A stretch of DNA of 13,839 nt from Betaproteobacteria bacterium (GTDB lineage: Bacteria > Pseudomonadota > Gammaproteobacteria > Burkholderiales > SG8-39), in the NCBI GenBank assembly GCA_019237595.1, contig JAFAGU010000354.1, positions 1 to 13,839 of the forward strand, in the 5' to 3' direction. Positions 1 to 7,077 of the stretch are shown in pieces. The notes below the pieces were generated by a model. That model ran no database searches and was not told where the DNA came from. It saw only the letters and a program-made list of their open reading frames with translations. Position 1 is the first letter of the stretch, and each line of letters opens with the position of its first letter. The translations under genes were made by a program, and so were the position numbers.

Positions 1-231
1 GCCGCCGATTCCGCCGAGGCCGCCCTGGGCCGCGCCCGATCGCTCTACGAGCGCGGGCAGATCGACCTGCTGCCGCTTCTCGACGCGCAGCGCGCCCGCC
101 TCGGCGTGGCGCTCGGCGCGAACGAAAGCGATACCCAGCTCCTTCTCGACACCGTCCGGCTCTACAAGGCCCTGGGCGGCGGCTGGCAGGTGTTCGAGCA
201 GACCGCATCCAACACGAGGAACGACCGATGA
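1..231 (+). CDS. NodT/TolC-family outer-membrane efflux channel, C-terminal end (partial)
   Basis: Only the last 76 codons are in the window; the 5' end lies upstream. The protein would be the outer-membrane channel of a tripartite RND pump, taking substrate from the adaptor to the outside. The visible residues include YERGQIDLLPLLDAQR followed by a long amphipathic helix with RLYKALGGGW near the end. That is the usual C-terminal pattern of NodT/OprM-type factors: a periplasmic coiled-coil helix, then a short tail ending in 'ALGGGW'. Its TGA overlaps the ATG of the adaptor gene (ATGA at 228-231), so it belongs to the same operon as the adaptor and permease, which supports the call. Family assignment is firm for a fragment, but the exact subfamily and substrate cannot be read. 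Confidence 0.85.
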   Translation, partial: AADSAEAALGRARSLYERGQIDLLPLLDAQRARLGVALGANESDTQLLLDTVRLYKALGGGWQVFEQTASNTRNDR

Positions 232-1349
232 ACTCTCCCCGCTTCTCCCACGCGCCGCTCGCGGTGCTCGTCGCCGCCGCGCTTTCCGCATGCGCGCCGC
301 AAAAGCCGGCTCCCGAGGCCGCGCGACCCGTACGCACGGTCGAGCTGCGCTTCGACAACGCGCGGGACACCAATCGCTACGTCGGCACCGTGCAGGCCCG
401 CCACGAGGTGGACCAGGCTTTCCGCGTCGGCGGGAAGGTCGCGAGCCGCAAGGCCGAGGTCGGCCAGGCAGTGCGCGAAGGCGACGTGCTCGGCGTCCTC
501 GACGACACCGACTACCGCCTCGCCGAGGCCGCGGCGCGAGAGCAGCTCGTCGCGGCGCAGACGCAGGCGCGGCAGGCCGAATCCGATCGCAGGAGGCTCC
601 AGGCATTGAAGGCCGACGGTTCCGTGAGCGCCGCGGACGAGGAGCGAGCCACGAGCGAGGCGAGCAAGGCGAGAGCGGCTGCCGAGGCCGCGGCAAAGCA
701 GCTCGAGCTCGCCTCGAACCGGCTCAAGTACACGGTGCTTCGCGCCTCCCGCACCGGCGTGGTGACCCAGGTGCGCTTCGAGGCCGGCCAGGTGCTCGGC
801 GAAGGGCAGCCCATCGTCTCGATCGCCGCGGAAGCCGAGCCCGAGATCGTCGTCGACGTCCCGGAAGACCAGGTGACGGCTTTCCGGGCCGCGCGCTTCA
901 GCGCGTATCTGGCGAGCGCGCCGGAGCAGGGCTTCGAGGTCGTCCTGCGCGAGCTCTCGCCGCAGGCCGCCGCGCAGACGCGCACCTACCGCGCGCGCCT
1001 CAAGCCCGTCGCCGGGCGCCGGCTGCCCCTTGGCGCCACCGCGACGCTCGTCGCCGAGCGCGCATCGTCGGGCGGGCCAAGCGTCGCCGCGATTCCCGCC
1101 ACGGCGCTGACGCAGCTCAACGGCGAGCCGGCGCTCTGGGTCGTGCGCGGCGGCGCGGGCGAGCCGGCGGCGAGCGTCGAGCTCGTGCCGGTGGCCGTGC
1201 AGGGATACCGCAACGACGAGGTGCTCGTCTCGGGACTGCCCGAGGGACAGCTGATCGTCGCGGCCGGCGTGCACAAGATGGCGCCGGGCCTGCGCGTCGC
1301 GCTCTCCGACGCTGCTCGCGGCGAGCCCGTGAAGCAGGCTGCGCGATGA
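228..1349 (+). CDS. RND efflux periplasmic adaptor (membrane fusion protein, HlyD/AcrA family), lipoprotein
   Basis: 373 aa, the periplasmic adaptor linking the inner-membrane permease to the outer-membrane channel. The first 21 residues form a lipoprotein signal with an LSAC lipobox, so Cys22 should be lipidated and anchor the protein. Next come a barrel-sandwich (lipoyl-like) half around residues 55-95 (GGKVASRKAEVGQAVREGDVL), an Ala/Glu-rich alpha-helical hairpin at about 98-165, the returning lipoyl half (ASRTGVVTQVRFEAGQVL) and a beta-barrel and membrane-proximal region to the end. This is the standard order and length for the family. The ATG at 228 has a good ribosome site (GAGGA, 216-220, 7 bases upstream) and overlaps the channel gene's stop. 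The 3' end overlaps the permease start by four bases. Substrate unknown; multidrug or solvent export is typical. Confidence 0.93.
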   Translation: MNSPRFSHAPLAVLVAAALSACAPQKPAPEAARPVRTVELRFDNARDTNRYVGTVQARHEVDQAFRVGGKVASRKAEVGQAVREGDVLGVLDDTDYRLAEAAAREQLVAAQTQARQAESDRRRLQALKADGSVSAADEERATSEASKARAAAEAAAKQLELASNRLKYTVLRASRTGVVTQVRFEAGQVLGEGQPIVSIAAEAEPEIVVDVPEDQVTAFRAARFSAYLASAPEQGFEVVLRELSPQAAAQTRTYRARLKPVAGRRLPLGATATLVAERASSGGPSVAAIPATALTQLNGEPALWVVRGGAGEPAASVELVPVAVQGYRNDEVLVSGLPEGQLIVAAGVHKMAPGLRVALSDAARGEPVKQAAR

Positions 1350-4300
1350 AGGCGAACCTGACCGACTGGGCGCTCAGGCACCGCCCGATCGTCCTCTTCC
1401 TCATCCTCGTCATCGGCCTGGGCGGCATGCTCGGGTTCACGAAGCTCGGCCAGCTCGAGGATCCGAATTTCTCGGTCCCGTCCATGACGATCATGGTGAT
1501 GTGGCCCGGCGCCTCCGCGCAGCAGATCCAGGACGAGGTGCTGAATCGCATGGAGAAGAAGTTCGAGCAGCTCGACCACTTCGAGAAGGTGAAGACCTTC
1601 GCGCGGCAGGGCTACGGCGGCATGACGCTCAGCGTCTACGACGGCACGTCGAAGAAGGACCAGCGGGAGGCGTGGTACCAGGCGCGCAAGAAGTTCAGCG
1701 ACATCAAGCTCGAGCTGCCCGAAGGCGTGATCGGCCCCATCTTCAACGACGAATACGGGGACGTCTCGGCCCTGCTCTACGCGGTGAAGGGCGACGGCAT
1801 CGGCCACGCCGAGCTCTCCGACCAGGCCGAGCTCGTGAAGCGCCGGCTCCTCAAGGTGCCGATGGTGAAGAAGGTCGACCTCTACGGCAAGCAGGCGAAG
1901 AAAGTCTACGTCGAGTTCTCCCACCAGCGGCTCGCCGCCCTCGGCATCACGCCCCTGATGATCGCCGAGAGCCTGCGCAACCAGAACAGCATCGTTCCCG
2001 CCGGGTCGATCGACACGCAGGGCGACCGCGTGCTCGTCCGGGTGAGCGGCCAGTTTGCCTCCGAGGACGACATCCGCAACGTGCCGGTCGCCGTGGGCGG
2101 CCGCACCCTCAAGCTCGGCGACTTCACCACCGTCACGCGCGGCTTCGAGGACCCGCCCACCTACACCGTTCGCCACAACGGCGAGCAGGTGCTGATGCTC
2201 GGGATCGTCATGACCGACGACGGCAACGTCGTCGACCTCGGCAAGGCGGTCGAAAAGGAAATCGCGAAGATCCAGGCGGAGCTGCCCTACGGCGTCGAGC
2301 TCGAGCGCGTCGCGGACCAGCCGACCACCGTGAGCGAGTCGATCTGGGAGTTCGAGCGCTCGCTCATGGAAGCGCTCGCCATCGTCCTCGTCGTCAGTCT
2401 CGTGAGCCTGGGCTGGCGCACCGGCATCGTCGTCGGCCTCGCCGTGCCGATCGTGCTCGGCGCGGTCGCGATCGTCATGCTCGCGATGGGCTGGAACCTC
2501 GAGCGCATCTCGCTCGGCTCCCTCATCATCGCGCTCGGCCTCCTCGTCGACGACGGGATCATCGCCGTGGAGACGATGGTCGTGAAGATGGAGCAAGGCT
2601 GGGACCGCGTGAAGGCGGCCGCCTTTTCCTACGAGTCGACGGCGCTGCCCCGCCTCACCGGCGCGCTCATCACCGTCGCCGCGTTCATGCCGATCGGCTT
2701 CGCCCGGTCCTCGACCGGCGAATACGCCGGCGGAATCTTCTGGATCGTCGGCGCGGCGGTGCTCTTCTCCTGGGTGGTATCGGGCCTGTTCACGCCGTAC
2801 CTCGCCGTCAAGATGCTTCCGGACTTCGGAAAGCATCATGCAAACACCGATCCCTACGACTCGACTTTCTACCGGAAGCTTCGCGCCGCGATTGCGTTCG
2901 CGCTCCGACATCGGTGGTGGGTGATCGGCGCGACCGCCGCCGCGCTCGCGCTCGCCGTCCCTGCGATGAAGCTCGTGCCGCAGCAGTTCTTCCCGTCGAG
3001 CACGCGCCCCGAGCTCATCGTGGAGCTGCGCCTGAAGGAAGGCGCCTCCTTCGCCGCGACGACCGAGCAGGTGAAGAAGATGGAAGCCGTGCTCGCGAAG
3101 GACGAGGACGTCAAGTTCTTCACGGCCTACACCGGCGCGGGAGCGCCGCGGTTCTACCTCTCGCTCAGCCCGGAGCTGCCCAACCCGGGCTATGCGCAAT
3201 TCGTCGTGATGACGAAAGACATGCAAGCGCGCGAGCGCCTGCGCTCGCGGCTCATGGTGAACGCCGATGCGCAGTTCCCCGAGGTCTGGATGCGCCTGTC
3301 GCGCCTGGAGCTCGGACCGCCGGTCGGTTACCCGGTCCAGTTCCGGGTCGTGGGCCCGGACACGGAGAAGGTGCGCGCGATCGCCCGCGAAGTCGAGCAG
3401 GTCGTCGCCTCGAACCCCAAGGTGCGCGATGTCCAGCTCGACTGGAACGACCCGGTGCGCACCCTGCGCGTCGAGCTCGACCAGGAGAAGGCGCGCGCGC
3501 TCGGCCTCGCGCCTGCGGACGTCGCGCTCGTGACCCAGACCGTCATGAGCGGCGCGCCGCTCTCGCAGCTGCGCAGCCACGAGGACCTGATCGACATCGT
3601 CGCCCGCGCGGTGCCCGCCGAGCGCCTTGAGCTCGACGGCCTCAAGGACGTGAATCTCTACACGCGCCAGGGCACCGTCGTGCCGCTCTCGCAGGTCGCG
3701 CGCATCCGCACGGAGCTCGAGGAGCCGGTGCTCTGGCGGCGCAACCGCGACATGGCGATCACGGTGCGCGCCGACGTCAAGGACGGCGAGCAAGGCGTGT
3801 CTGTCACGCAGGAGATCCGGCCGCTCCTCAAGGACGTTCAGGCGCGCCTGCCCTCCGGCTACCGCATCGACGTGGGCGGCGCCGTCGAGGAGAGCGAGAA
3901 GGCGAACAAGGCGCTCCTCGCCGTCGCCCCGCTCATGCTCGCGACCATCCTCACGATCCTGATGCTGCAGCTCCAGAGCTTCTCGCGCATGGCGATGGTG
4001 CTCATGACCGCGCCGCTCGGGCTGATCGGCGTGGTGCTCGCGCTCCTCGCCGCGCATGCTCCGCTCGGCTTCGTCGCGATCCTGGGCGTCATCGCGCTCT
4101 CGGGAATGATCATGCGCAACTCCGTGATCCTCATCGACCAGATCCAGGCCGAGATGGAGGCCGGCGCCGAGCCTTGGAGCGCAGTGGTGGAAGCGGCGGT
4201 GCACCGCACGCGGCCCGTCGTGCTCACCGCGGCGGCCACCGTGCTCGCTATGATCCCGCTCACGCGGAGCATCTTCTGGGGACCGATGGCGATCGCCATC

Positions 4301-4426
4301 ATGGGCGGTCTCACGGTCGCCACGTTCCTGACGATCTTCTTCCTCCCCGCCCTCTACGCCGCATGGTTCAAGGTCGAGCGACAGGCCGCGCCGGAGCCTT
4401 CCCTTCAACCCGTTCCCGCCCTATGA
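1346..4426 (+). CDS. RND-family efflux permease (AcrB-type, proton-driven)
   Basis: 1026 aa, the normal size for a full RND permease. This inner-membrane antiporter drives the tripartite pump with the proton gradient. TM1 lies at about residues 13-33. A large periplasmic loop follows, then the TM2-6 bundle, including the TM4 motif GLLVDDGIIAVE with the acidic pair Asp402/Asp403. The second half repeats this plan. In TM10 the motif is SGMIMRNSVILIDQI, so the Lys that helps relay protons in AcrB is replaced by Arg924. The ATG at 1346 overlaps the adaptor stop (ATGA). The same frame stays open far upstream through the adaptor gene, but that part is only an out-of-frame Arg/Ala/Gly-rich shadow, so 1346 is the real start. 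The stop overlaps the next ATG. The intact VDD motif argues for proton-driven drug or lipophile export rather than metal export. Confidence in the family is very high and in the substrate low. Confidence 0.95.
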   Translation: MKANLTDWALRHRPIVLFLILVIGLGGMLGFTKLGQLEDPNFSVPSMTIMVMWPGASAQQIQDEVLNRMEKKFEQLDHFEKVKTFARQGYGGMTLSVYDGTSKKDQREAWYQARKKFSDIKLELPEGVIGPIFNDEYGDVSALLYAVKGDGIGHAELSDQAELVKRRLLKVPMVKKVDLYGKQAKKVYVEFSHQRLAALGITPLMIAESLRNQNSIVPAGSIDTQGDRVLVRVSGQFASEDDIRNVPVAVGGRTLKLGDFTTVTRGFEDPPTYTVRHNGEQVLMLGIVMTDDGNVVDLGKAVEKEIAKIQAELPYGVELERVADQPTTVSESIWEFERSLMEALAIVLVVSLVSLGWRTGIVVGLAVPIVLGAVAIVMLAMGWNLERISLGSLIIALGLLVDDGIIAVETMVVKMEQGWDRVKAAAFSYESTALPRLTGALITVAAFMPIGFARSSTGEYAGGIFWIVGAAVLFSWVVSGLFTPYLAVKMLPDFGKHHANTDPYDSTFYRKLRAAIAFALRHRWWVIGATAAALALAVPAMKLVPQQFFPSSTRPELIVELRLKEGASFAATTEQVKKMEAVLAKDEDVKFFTAYTGAGAPRFYLSLSPELPNPGYAQFVVMTKDMQARERLRSRLMVNADAQFPEVWMRLSRLELGPPVGYPVQFRVVGPDTEKVRAIAREVEQVVASNPKVRDVQLDWNDPVRTLRVELDQEKARALGLAPADVALVTQTVMSGAPLSQLRSHEDLIDIVARAVPAERLELDGLKDVNLYTRQGTVVPLSQVARIRTELEEPVLWRRNRDMAITVRADVKDGEQGVSVTQEIRPLLKDVQARLPSGYRIDVGGAVEESEKANKALLAVAPLMLATILTILMLQLQSFSRMAMVLMTAPLGLIGVVLALLAAHAPLGFVAILGVIALSGMIMRNSVILIDQIQAEMEAGAEPWSAVVEAAVHRTRPVVLTAAATVLAMIPLTRSIFWGPMAIAIMGGLTVATFLTIFFLPALYAAWFKVERQAAPEPSLQPVPAL

Positions 4427-5460
4427 GGCCGACCCTCGGCGCGGTCTGCGCCGCGCTCATCTTCCTCGTCGCCGGCTGGGTGCTGCGGGGCTTCCTCGAG
4501 GCGCTGCTCGCCTCGACGGTTATTGCCGTGGCGAGCTGGCCGCTCTACCGCGCGTTCGACGCGCGCGTGCCGCGGCGCCTGCCGCGCGCAGCACGCTCCG
4601 CGATCTTCGTCGCCCTCATTGCGACGTTCGTCCTCGTGCCGCTCATGCTCGCGCTCGTGGCGCTCGTCGCGGAAGCGCACGCGACGCTGCTCGCCCTCTC
4701 GGAAGCGGACCGAAGAGGAATCGGGGCGCCGGCCTGGCTCGCGCACATCCCGCTCGCGGGCCCGTGGCTCCAGGCGCGCTGGCTGCACGACCTCGCGCGT
4801 CCAGGGGCGCTCTCCGTCTGGGTCGAGCAGGCGGACCCCGCCGCGCTCCTTTCCTGGGCGAAGTCGCTCGGCCAGTTCACGCTGCGCCATCTCTTCATCG
4901 TCGCGTTTACGGTGCTGCTTCTCTTCTTCCATTTCCAGAACGGCGAGGCGCTCTGGCAGGCGCTGAGAGCGGGATTGCGCGAGCGCGTGGGCGCGGGCGG
5001 CGATCGCTACCTGGAGGTGGCGCGCGACACGGTCCGCTCGGCGGTCGAGAGCATGCTTCTCGTCGGCCTCTTCGCCGGCCTGGGGACCGGGCTCGCATAC
5101 GGCATGGCGGGCGTGCCGCATGCCCCGCTATGGGGGGCGATCACCGGCGCGCTCGGCCTCGTGCCGTTTCTCGGCTACGTCGCAGTCGCGGCGCTGGCCT
5201 TGCAGCTCGCGATGGCTGGGGCGGGCGCCACGGCGACCGCCTCGCTCGTCCTGGGCGCCGCCGTGCTCTTCACGGGCGACAAGGTCGTGCGTCCGGCGAT
5301 GGGGCAAAGCCGCACCCGCTTGCCTTACGTCTGGATGCTGATGGCGTGCCTCGGCGGCTTTGGCGCGCTCGGGCTCGTCGGGCTCGTGGTCGGGCCGGTC
5401 GCCGTCTCGCTCTCGCGCGAGCTCCTCGCGGATCACATGCTCCGATGGACGCCACGCTAG
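4423..5460 (+). CDS. AI-2E/PerM family (DUF20, UPF0118) membrane transporter
   Basis: 345 aa, a polytopic inner-membrane protein. Hydrophobic segments at about residues 5-45 and 60-90 are followed by a soluble stretch, then helices from about 160 to the C terminus. Family-typical elements are GVPHAPLWGAITGALGLVPFLGY and, after it, GDKVVRPAMGQSRTRLPY followed by a Gly-rich final helix. The family includes the proposed autoinducer-2 exporter TqsA and Na+/H+ antiporter-like members, so a name based on AI-2 is only a family label. The ATG at 4423 overlaps the permease stop (ATGA) and has no visible Shine-Dalgarno, so translation probably depends on coupling. Placement directly behind an RND pump suggests co-expression, but no physical partnership is known to me. 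The 3' end overlaps the next gene by 16 bases. Confidence 0.88.
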   Translation: MRPTLGAVCAALIFLVAGWVLRGFLEALLASTVIAVASWPLYRAFDARVPRRLPRAARSAIFVALIATFVLVPLMLALVALVAEAHATLLALSEADRRGIGAPAWLAHIPLAGPWLQARWLHDLARPGALSVWVEQADPAALLSWAKSLGQFTLRHLFIVAFTVLLLFFHFQNGEALWQALRAGLRERVGAGGDRYLEVARDTVRSAVESMLLVGLFAGLGTGLAYGMAGVPHAPLWGAITGALGLVPFLGYVAVAALALQLAMAGAGATATASLVLGAAVLFTGDKVVRPAMGQSRTRLPYVWMLMACLGGFGALGLVGLVVGPVAVSLSRELLADHMLRWTPR

Positions 5461-5891
5461 TCACGGTCACCTCCGGCGTTCTTGGGTCGCTCGTGGGCGG
5501 CTCGGCGACCGTCGGCACCGCCTGGATCGCCCACAAGACGCTCACCCGGCGCGAGCTCGTCCGCGACGAGATCCGCAAGCGCGAGGCGCTCTACGGCGAG
5601 TTCATCGCCGAATGCACGAAGCTCCTCATCGACTCGCTGCTCTACACGCTGGAGAAGCCCGAAAAGCTCCTGCCGATCTATGCGCTCGTCAACCGGATCC
5701 GGCTGAGCGCCTCGCCCGGGGTCCTCGCGGAGGCGGAGCGAGTGGTGGCGCGCATTACGGAGCAGTACTTCTCCGCGAACCTCACGCTGGAAGAGCTGCG
5801 CGCGCTGACCCGCTCGGGCGAAGCCGACCCGATGCGCCCTTTTGCGGAGGCATGCCGGGCGGAAGTCGAATCGATGAGGCTACGCGTTTAG
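5445..5891 (+). CDS. Membrane-anchored hypothetical protein with an N-terminal TM segment
   Basis: 148 aa. The N-terminal 27 residues form a Gly/Ser/Val-rich membrane segment (TSGVLGSLVGGSATVGTAWI). A basic, charged, helical cytoplasmic region follows (TRRELVRDEIRKREALYGEF), then a predicted all-helical domain to the end. I recognise the general pattern of a short TM anchor plus 'KREALY.EFI' helix from uncharacterised proteobacterial proteins, but no function is known to me. The ATG at 5445 lies inside the AI-2E gene and overlaps its end by 16 bases, so this is the last gene of the efflux operon. Upstream in-frame codons only shadow the AI-2E gene. The ribosome site is weak (a GGA about 12 bases upstream), consistent with coupling. 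It could be an accessory of the transporter, but this is inference. Confidence 0.75.
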   Translation: MDATLVTVTSGVLGSLVGGSATVGTAWIAHKTLTRRELVRDEIRKREALYGEFIAECTKLLIDSLLYTLEKPEKLLPIYALVNRIRLSASPGVLAEAERVVARITEQYFSANLTLEELRALTRSGEADPMRPFAEACRAEVESMRLRV

Positions 5892-5920
5892 GTATAACGC
5901 CTGGCCAGCACCGATAATAT
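5885..5920 (+). promoter_or_regulatory. Possible promoter between the efflux operon and the small membrane-protein gene
   Basis: Two AT-rich hexamers stand out in GC-rich surroundings: TATAAC (5893-5898, five of six match to a sigma70 -10) and GATAAT (5913-5918, also five of six). Neither has a convincing -35 at 16-18 bases. The gap is only 35 bases long. Use of the second hexamer would start transcription at about 5925, almost on the GTG of the next gene. Confidence 0.25.
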
Positions 5921-5926
5921 GCTGCA

Positions 5927-6226
5927 GTGGGCTCGAGCCCGTCCCCCTTCCCGAAGCTGTACGCCGTAATCAAGTGGACCATCGTCGGCGCGCTGGCCTT
6001 GCTCGCAGTCGCCGCCGCCGTGTTCTGGACGATGGTACTCGGCGGATTCGCCGGTTCCGGCTTCCACGCTCGCCCGCGAGCGATGGGCGCGGCAGATGAG
6101 GTTGTAGTGACACCGGAGTGCGCGTGGCCTTACAGGACCGACGAGCCAGAGGCGAAGGCGGTGTGCCGCGTTTTCTACAATCTGTCGCCGCAGGAGCGGG
6201 CCGAGGTCGTGAAGGCCCGCAAATAG
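5927..6226 (+). CDS. Small one-helix membrane protein with two cysteines, hypothetical
   Basis: 99 aa if the GTG at 5927 is the start. A short N-terminal segment is followed by one strong hydrophobic helix (about residues 12-41, VIKWTIVGALALLAV onwards). A polar tail of about 58 residues contains Cys65 and Cys80, the motif ECAWPYRT, and ends in a charged helix (NLSPQERAEVVKARK). With the positive-inside rule and the lysines before the helix, the tail would lie in the periplasm, where the two cysteines could form a disulfide. I do not recognise the family. There is no Shine-Dalgarno before the GTG and no in-frame ATG before the helix, so the start is uncertain. Helix and tail look like real protein, not shadow coding. 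No opposing gene overlaps it. Confidence 0.55.
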   Translation: MGSSPSPFPKLYAVIKWTIVGALALLAVAAAVFWTMVLGGFAGSGFHARPRAMGAADEVVVTPECAWPYRTDEPEAKAVCRVFYNLSPQERAEVVKARK

Positions 6227-6245
6227 GCGGCTCGATCGGATTCCC

Positions 6246-6267
6246 CGCACGGTAATTGCAACGTGCG
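6246..6267. repeat. Inverted repeat CGCACG-N10-CGTGCG
   Basis: Perfect 6-base arms (6246-6251 and 6262-6267) surround an AT-richer 10-base centre containing TAATTGCAA. It lies in the 45-base gap between two small + strand genes, five bases before the ATG at 6272, and it includes the alternative GTG at 6263. It could be an operator, a weak terminator for the upstream gene or a structure affecting translation start. No U-tract follows. Confidence 0.3.
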
Positions 6268-6271
6268 CCGG

Positions 6272-6487
6272 ATGGGCCCCGAACGAAGGAACGAGCTCCG
6301 CAACCCCGATCCGCTCGAGCGGGAGACGCAGGAGCTGGAGGCGCTGCTGGCGGAGTCCGGCCGGCTGCTCGCCGAGATGGACCAGCTGATGAGCGAGGCG
6401 CGCACGCTCGTCGCCCGTACCACGAGGAACCTCGGCGCCAGCGCCCGGCGCAGGAAGCGCCGGCGCCCTACGCGCTCCTCCGGCTGA
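6272..6487 (+). CDS. Short coiled-coil protein with a basic tail, hypothetical
   Basis: 71 aa from the ATG at 6272 (74 aa if the in-frame GTG at 6263 is used; neither has a clear ribosome site). Residues 15-50 form a heptad-like amphipathic helix (LERETQELEALLAESGRLLA, then EMDQLMSEARTLV). The C-terminal 20 residues are Arg/Lys-rich (RRRKRRRP). The helix suggests homodimerisation and the tail suggests binding to nucleic acid or acidic lipid, but this is inference from composition. I do not recognise a family. The 3' end overlaps the end of the opposing receiver-like gene by 20 bases. The basic tail is encoded within a GC-rich hairpin, so its composition may partly reflect that structure. Moderate to low confidence that it is expressed. 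Confidence 0.45.
   Translation: MGPERRNELRNPDPLERETQELEALLAESGRLLAEMDQLMSEARTLVARTTRNLGASARRRKRRRPTRSSG
6445..6463. terminator. GC-rich hairpin at the convergent gene ends
   Basis: CCGGCGC (6445-6451) and GCGCCGG (6457-6463) form a perfect 7-base stem with an AGGAA loop on the + strand. It sits where the coiled-coil gene (+) and the receiver-like gene (-) converge. Neither strand has a following T-run, so it may slow polymerase rather than act as a classical intrinsic terminator. Confidence 0.25.
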
Positions 6488-6992
6488 GCGATCGCATCCA
6501 GCGCCGGAGCCGGCCGGTCCAGTCGGCTTCGTTCCGCCCCGGCTCCGACACCGTCCGCGGCAGGCTCGCGGCCACGATGCGGCGGCGGATCTCCTCCTGG
6601 CCCGAGGGGTTGTTCGGGATCGCGGCGAAGTCGATGACGTCGCGAGCATCGAGCAGGCGCGCCGGCAGGTCGAACGAATCGGGGTTGATGACGCTGGGGC
6701 GCCGCGCCCCGCGGATCGCCGCCACCGGAACGTGGGCCAACGCCGGCGACGCACGCAGCCGCTCCAGGAATTCCAGCGCGCGCCATTCGTCGAACGACAT
6801 GCCGAGGATGACGAGATCAAAGCGGCCTTCGCGAAGCGCGCTCAGCGCCTCTTCGGAAGAGCCCAGGTAGGTGAGGTCGTGGCCGACGAGCGCCCGGTTG
6901 AGGCGCCCCGCGGCCTCCTCCGACGCGCAAACAAGGATCCGGAGGCGGCGCGGGCGCCGCCGCTCCTGCATCCTGTCCACATCCGCGTGCAT
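6468..6992 (-). CDS. Degenerate CheY-like receiver-domain protein (pseudo-receiver)
   Basis: 174 aa. Residues 17-95 follow the beta-alpha plan of response-regulator receivers: RLRILVCASEEAAGRLNRAL, then LGSSEEALSALREGRFDLVI, LEFLERLRASPALAHVPVAA. The chemistry is missing. The acidic pair after beta1 is Ala-Ser, and the phosphoacceptor after beta3 is Gly64 (VILGMSF, where Asp is expected). No Thr/Ser or Lys is visible at the beta4 and beta5 positions. About 75 further residues without an obvious output domain follow, ending in a basic tail. It should not be phosphorylated in the usual way and more likely acts by protein-protein contact. The ATG at 6992 has a strong ribosome site (GGAGAGG, complement of 6995-7001). 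No kinase gene is nearby. The fold call is good; the role is unknown. Confidence 0.75.
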   Translation of the reverse strand: MHADVDRMQERRRPRRLRILVCASEEAAGRLNRALVGHDLTYLGSSEEALSALREGRFDLVILGMSFDEWRALEFLERLRASPALAHVPVAAIRGARRPSVINPDSFDLPARLLDARDVIDFAAIPNNPSGQEEIRRRIVAASLPRTVSEPGRNEADWTGRLRRWMRSLSRRSA

Positions 6993-7027
6993 GTCCTCTC
7001 CGGCATTTTTCGACGAGCAACGCGCAT

Positions 7028-7041
7028 GCCGGGTTCCCGGC
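7028..7041. repeat. Palindromic hairpin GCCGGG-TT-CCCGGC
   Basis: Perfect 6-base arms with a 2-base centre lie between the HTH gene (stop at 7078-7080) and the receiver-like gene (start at 6992), both on the - strand. It is about 37 bases past the HTH stop. No T-run follows on the - strand. It could weaken read-through between the two genes. Confidence 0.3.
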
Positions 7042-7062
7042 GTTCCGCAAGCCGCCGGGGAT

Positions 7063-7076
7063 TTCTCTTATGAGAA
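7063..7076 (-). terminator. Small AT-rich stem-loop just after the HTH gene stop
   Basis: TTCTC and GAGAA form a perfect 5-base stem around a 4-base loop, one base beyond the stop codon of the HTH gene on the - strand. It is short, AT-rich and not followed by a T-run, so a terminator role is weakly supported. It is reported because it lies in the expected place. Confidence 0.2.
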
Positions 7077-7077
7077 G

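Noticed and set aside
290..1345. The permease frame stays open for 352 codons upstream, suggesting a 1378-aa protein
   Set aside because: The extra part is an Arg/Gly/Ala-rich shadow of the adaptor gene. The permease family starts at the ATG at 1346, which overlaps the adaptor stop.
986..4408. A 1140-codon open frame on the - strand across the RND permease and adaptor
   Set aside because: It is extremely rich in Arg, His, Glu and Asp with no domain pattern, and runs antisense to two clearly real proteins. Long antisense frames are expected at this GC content.
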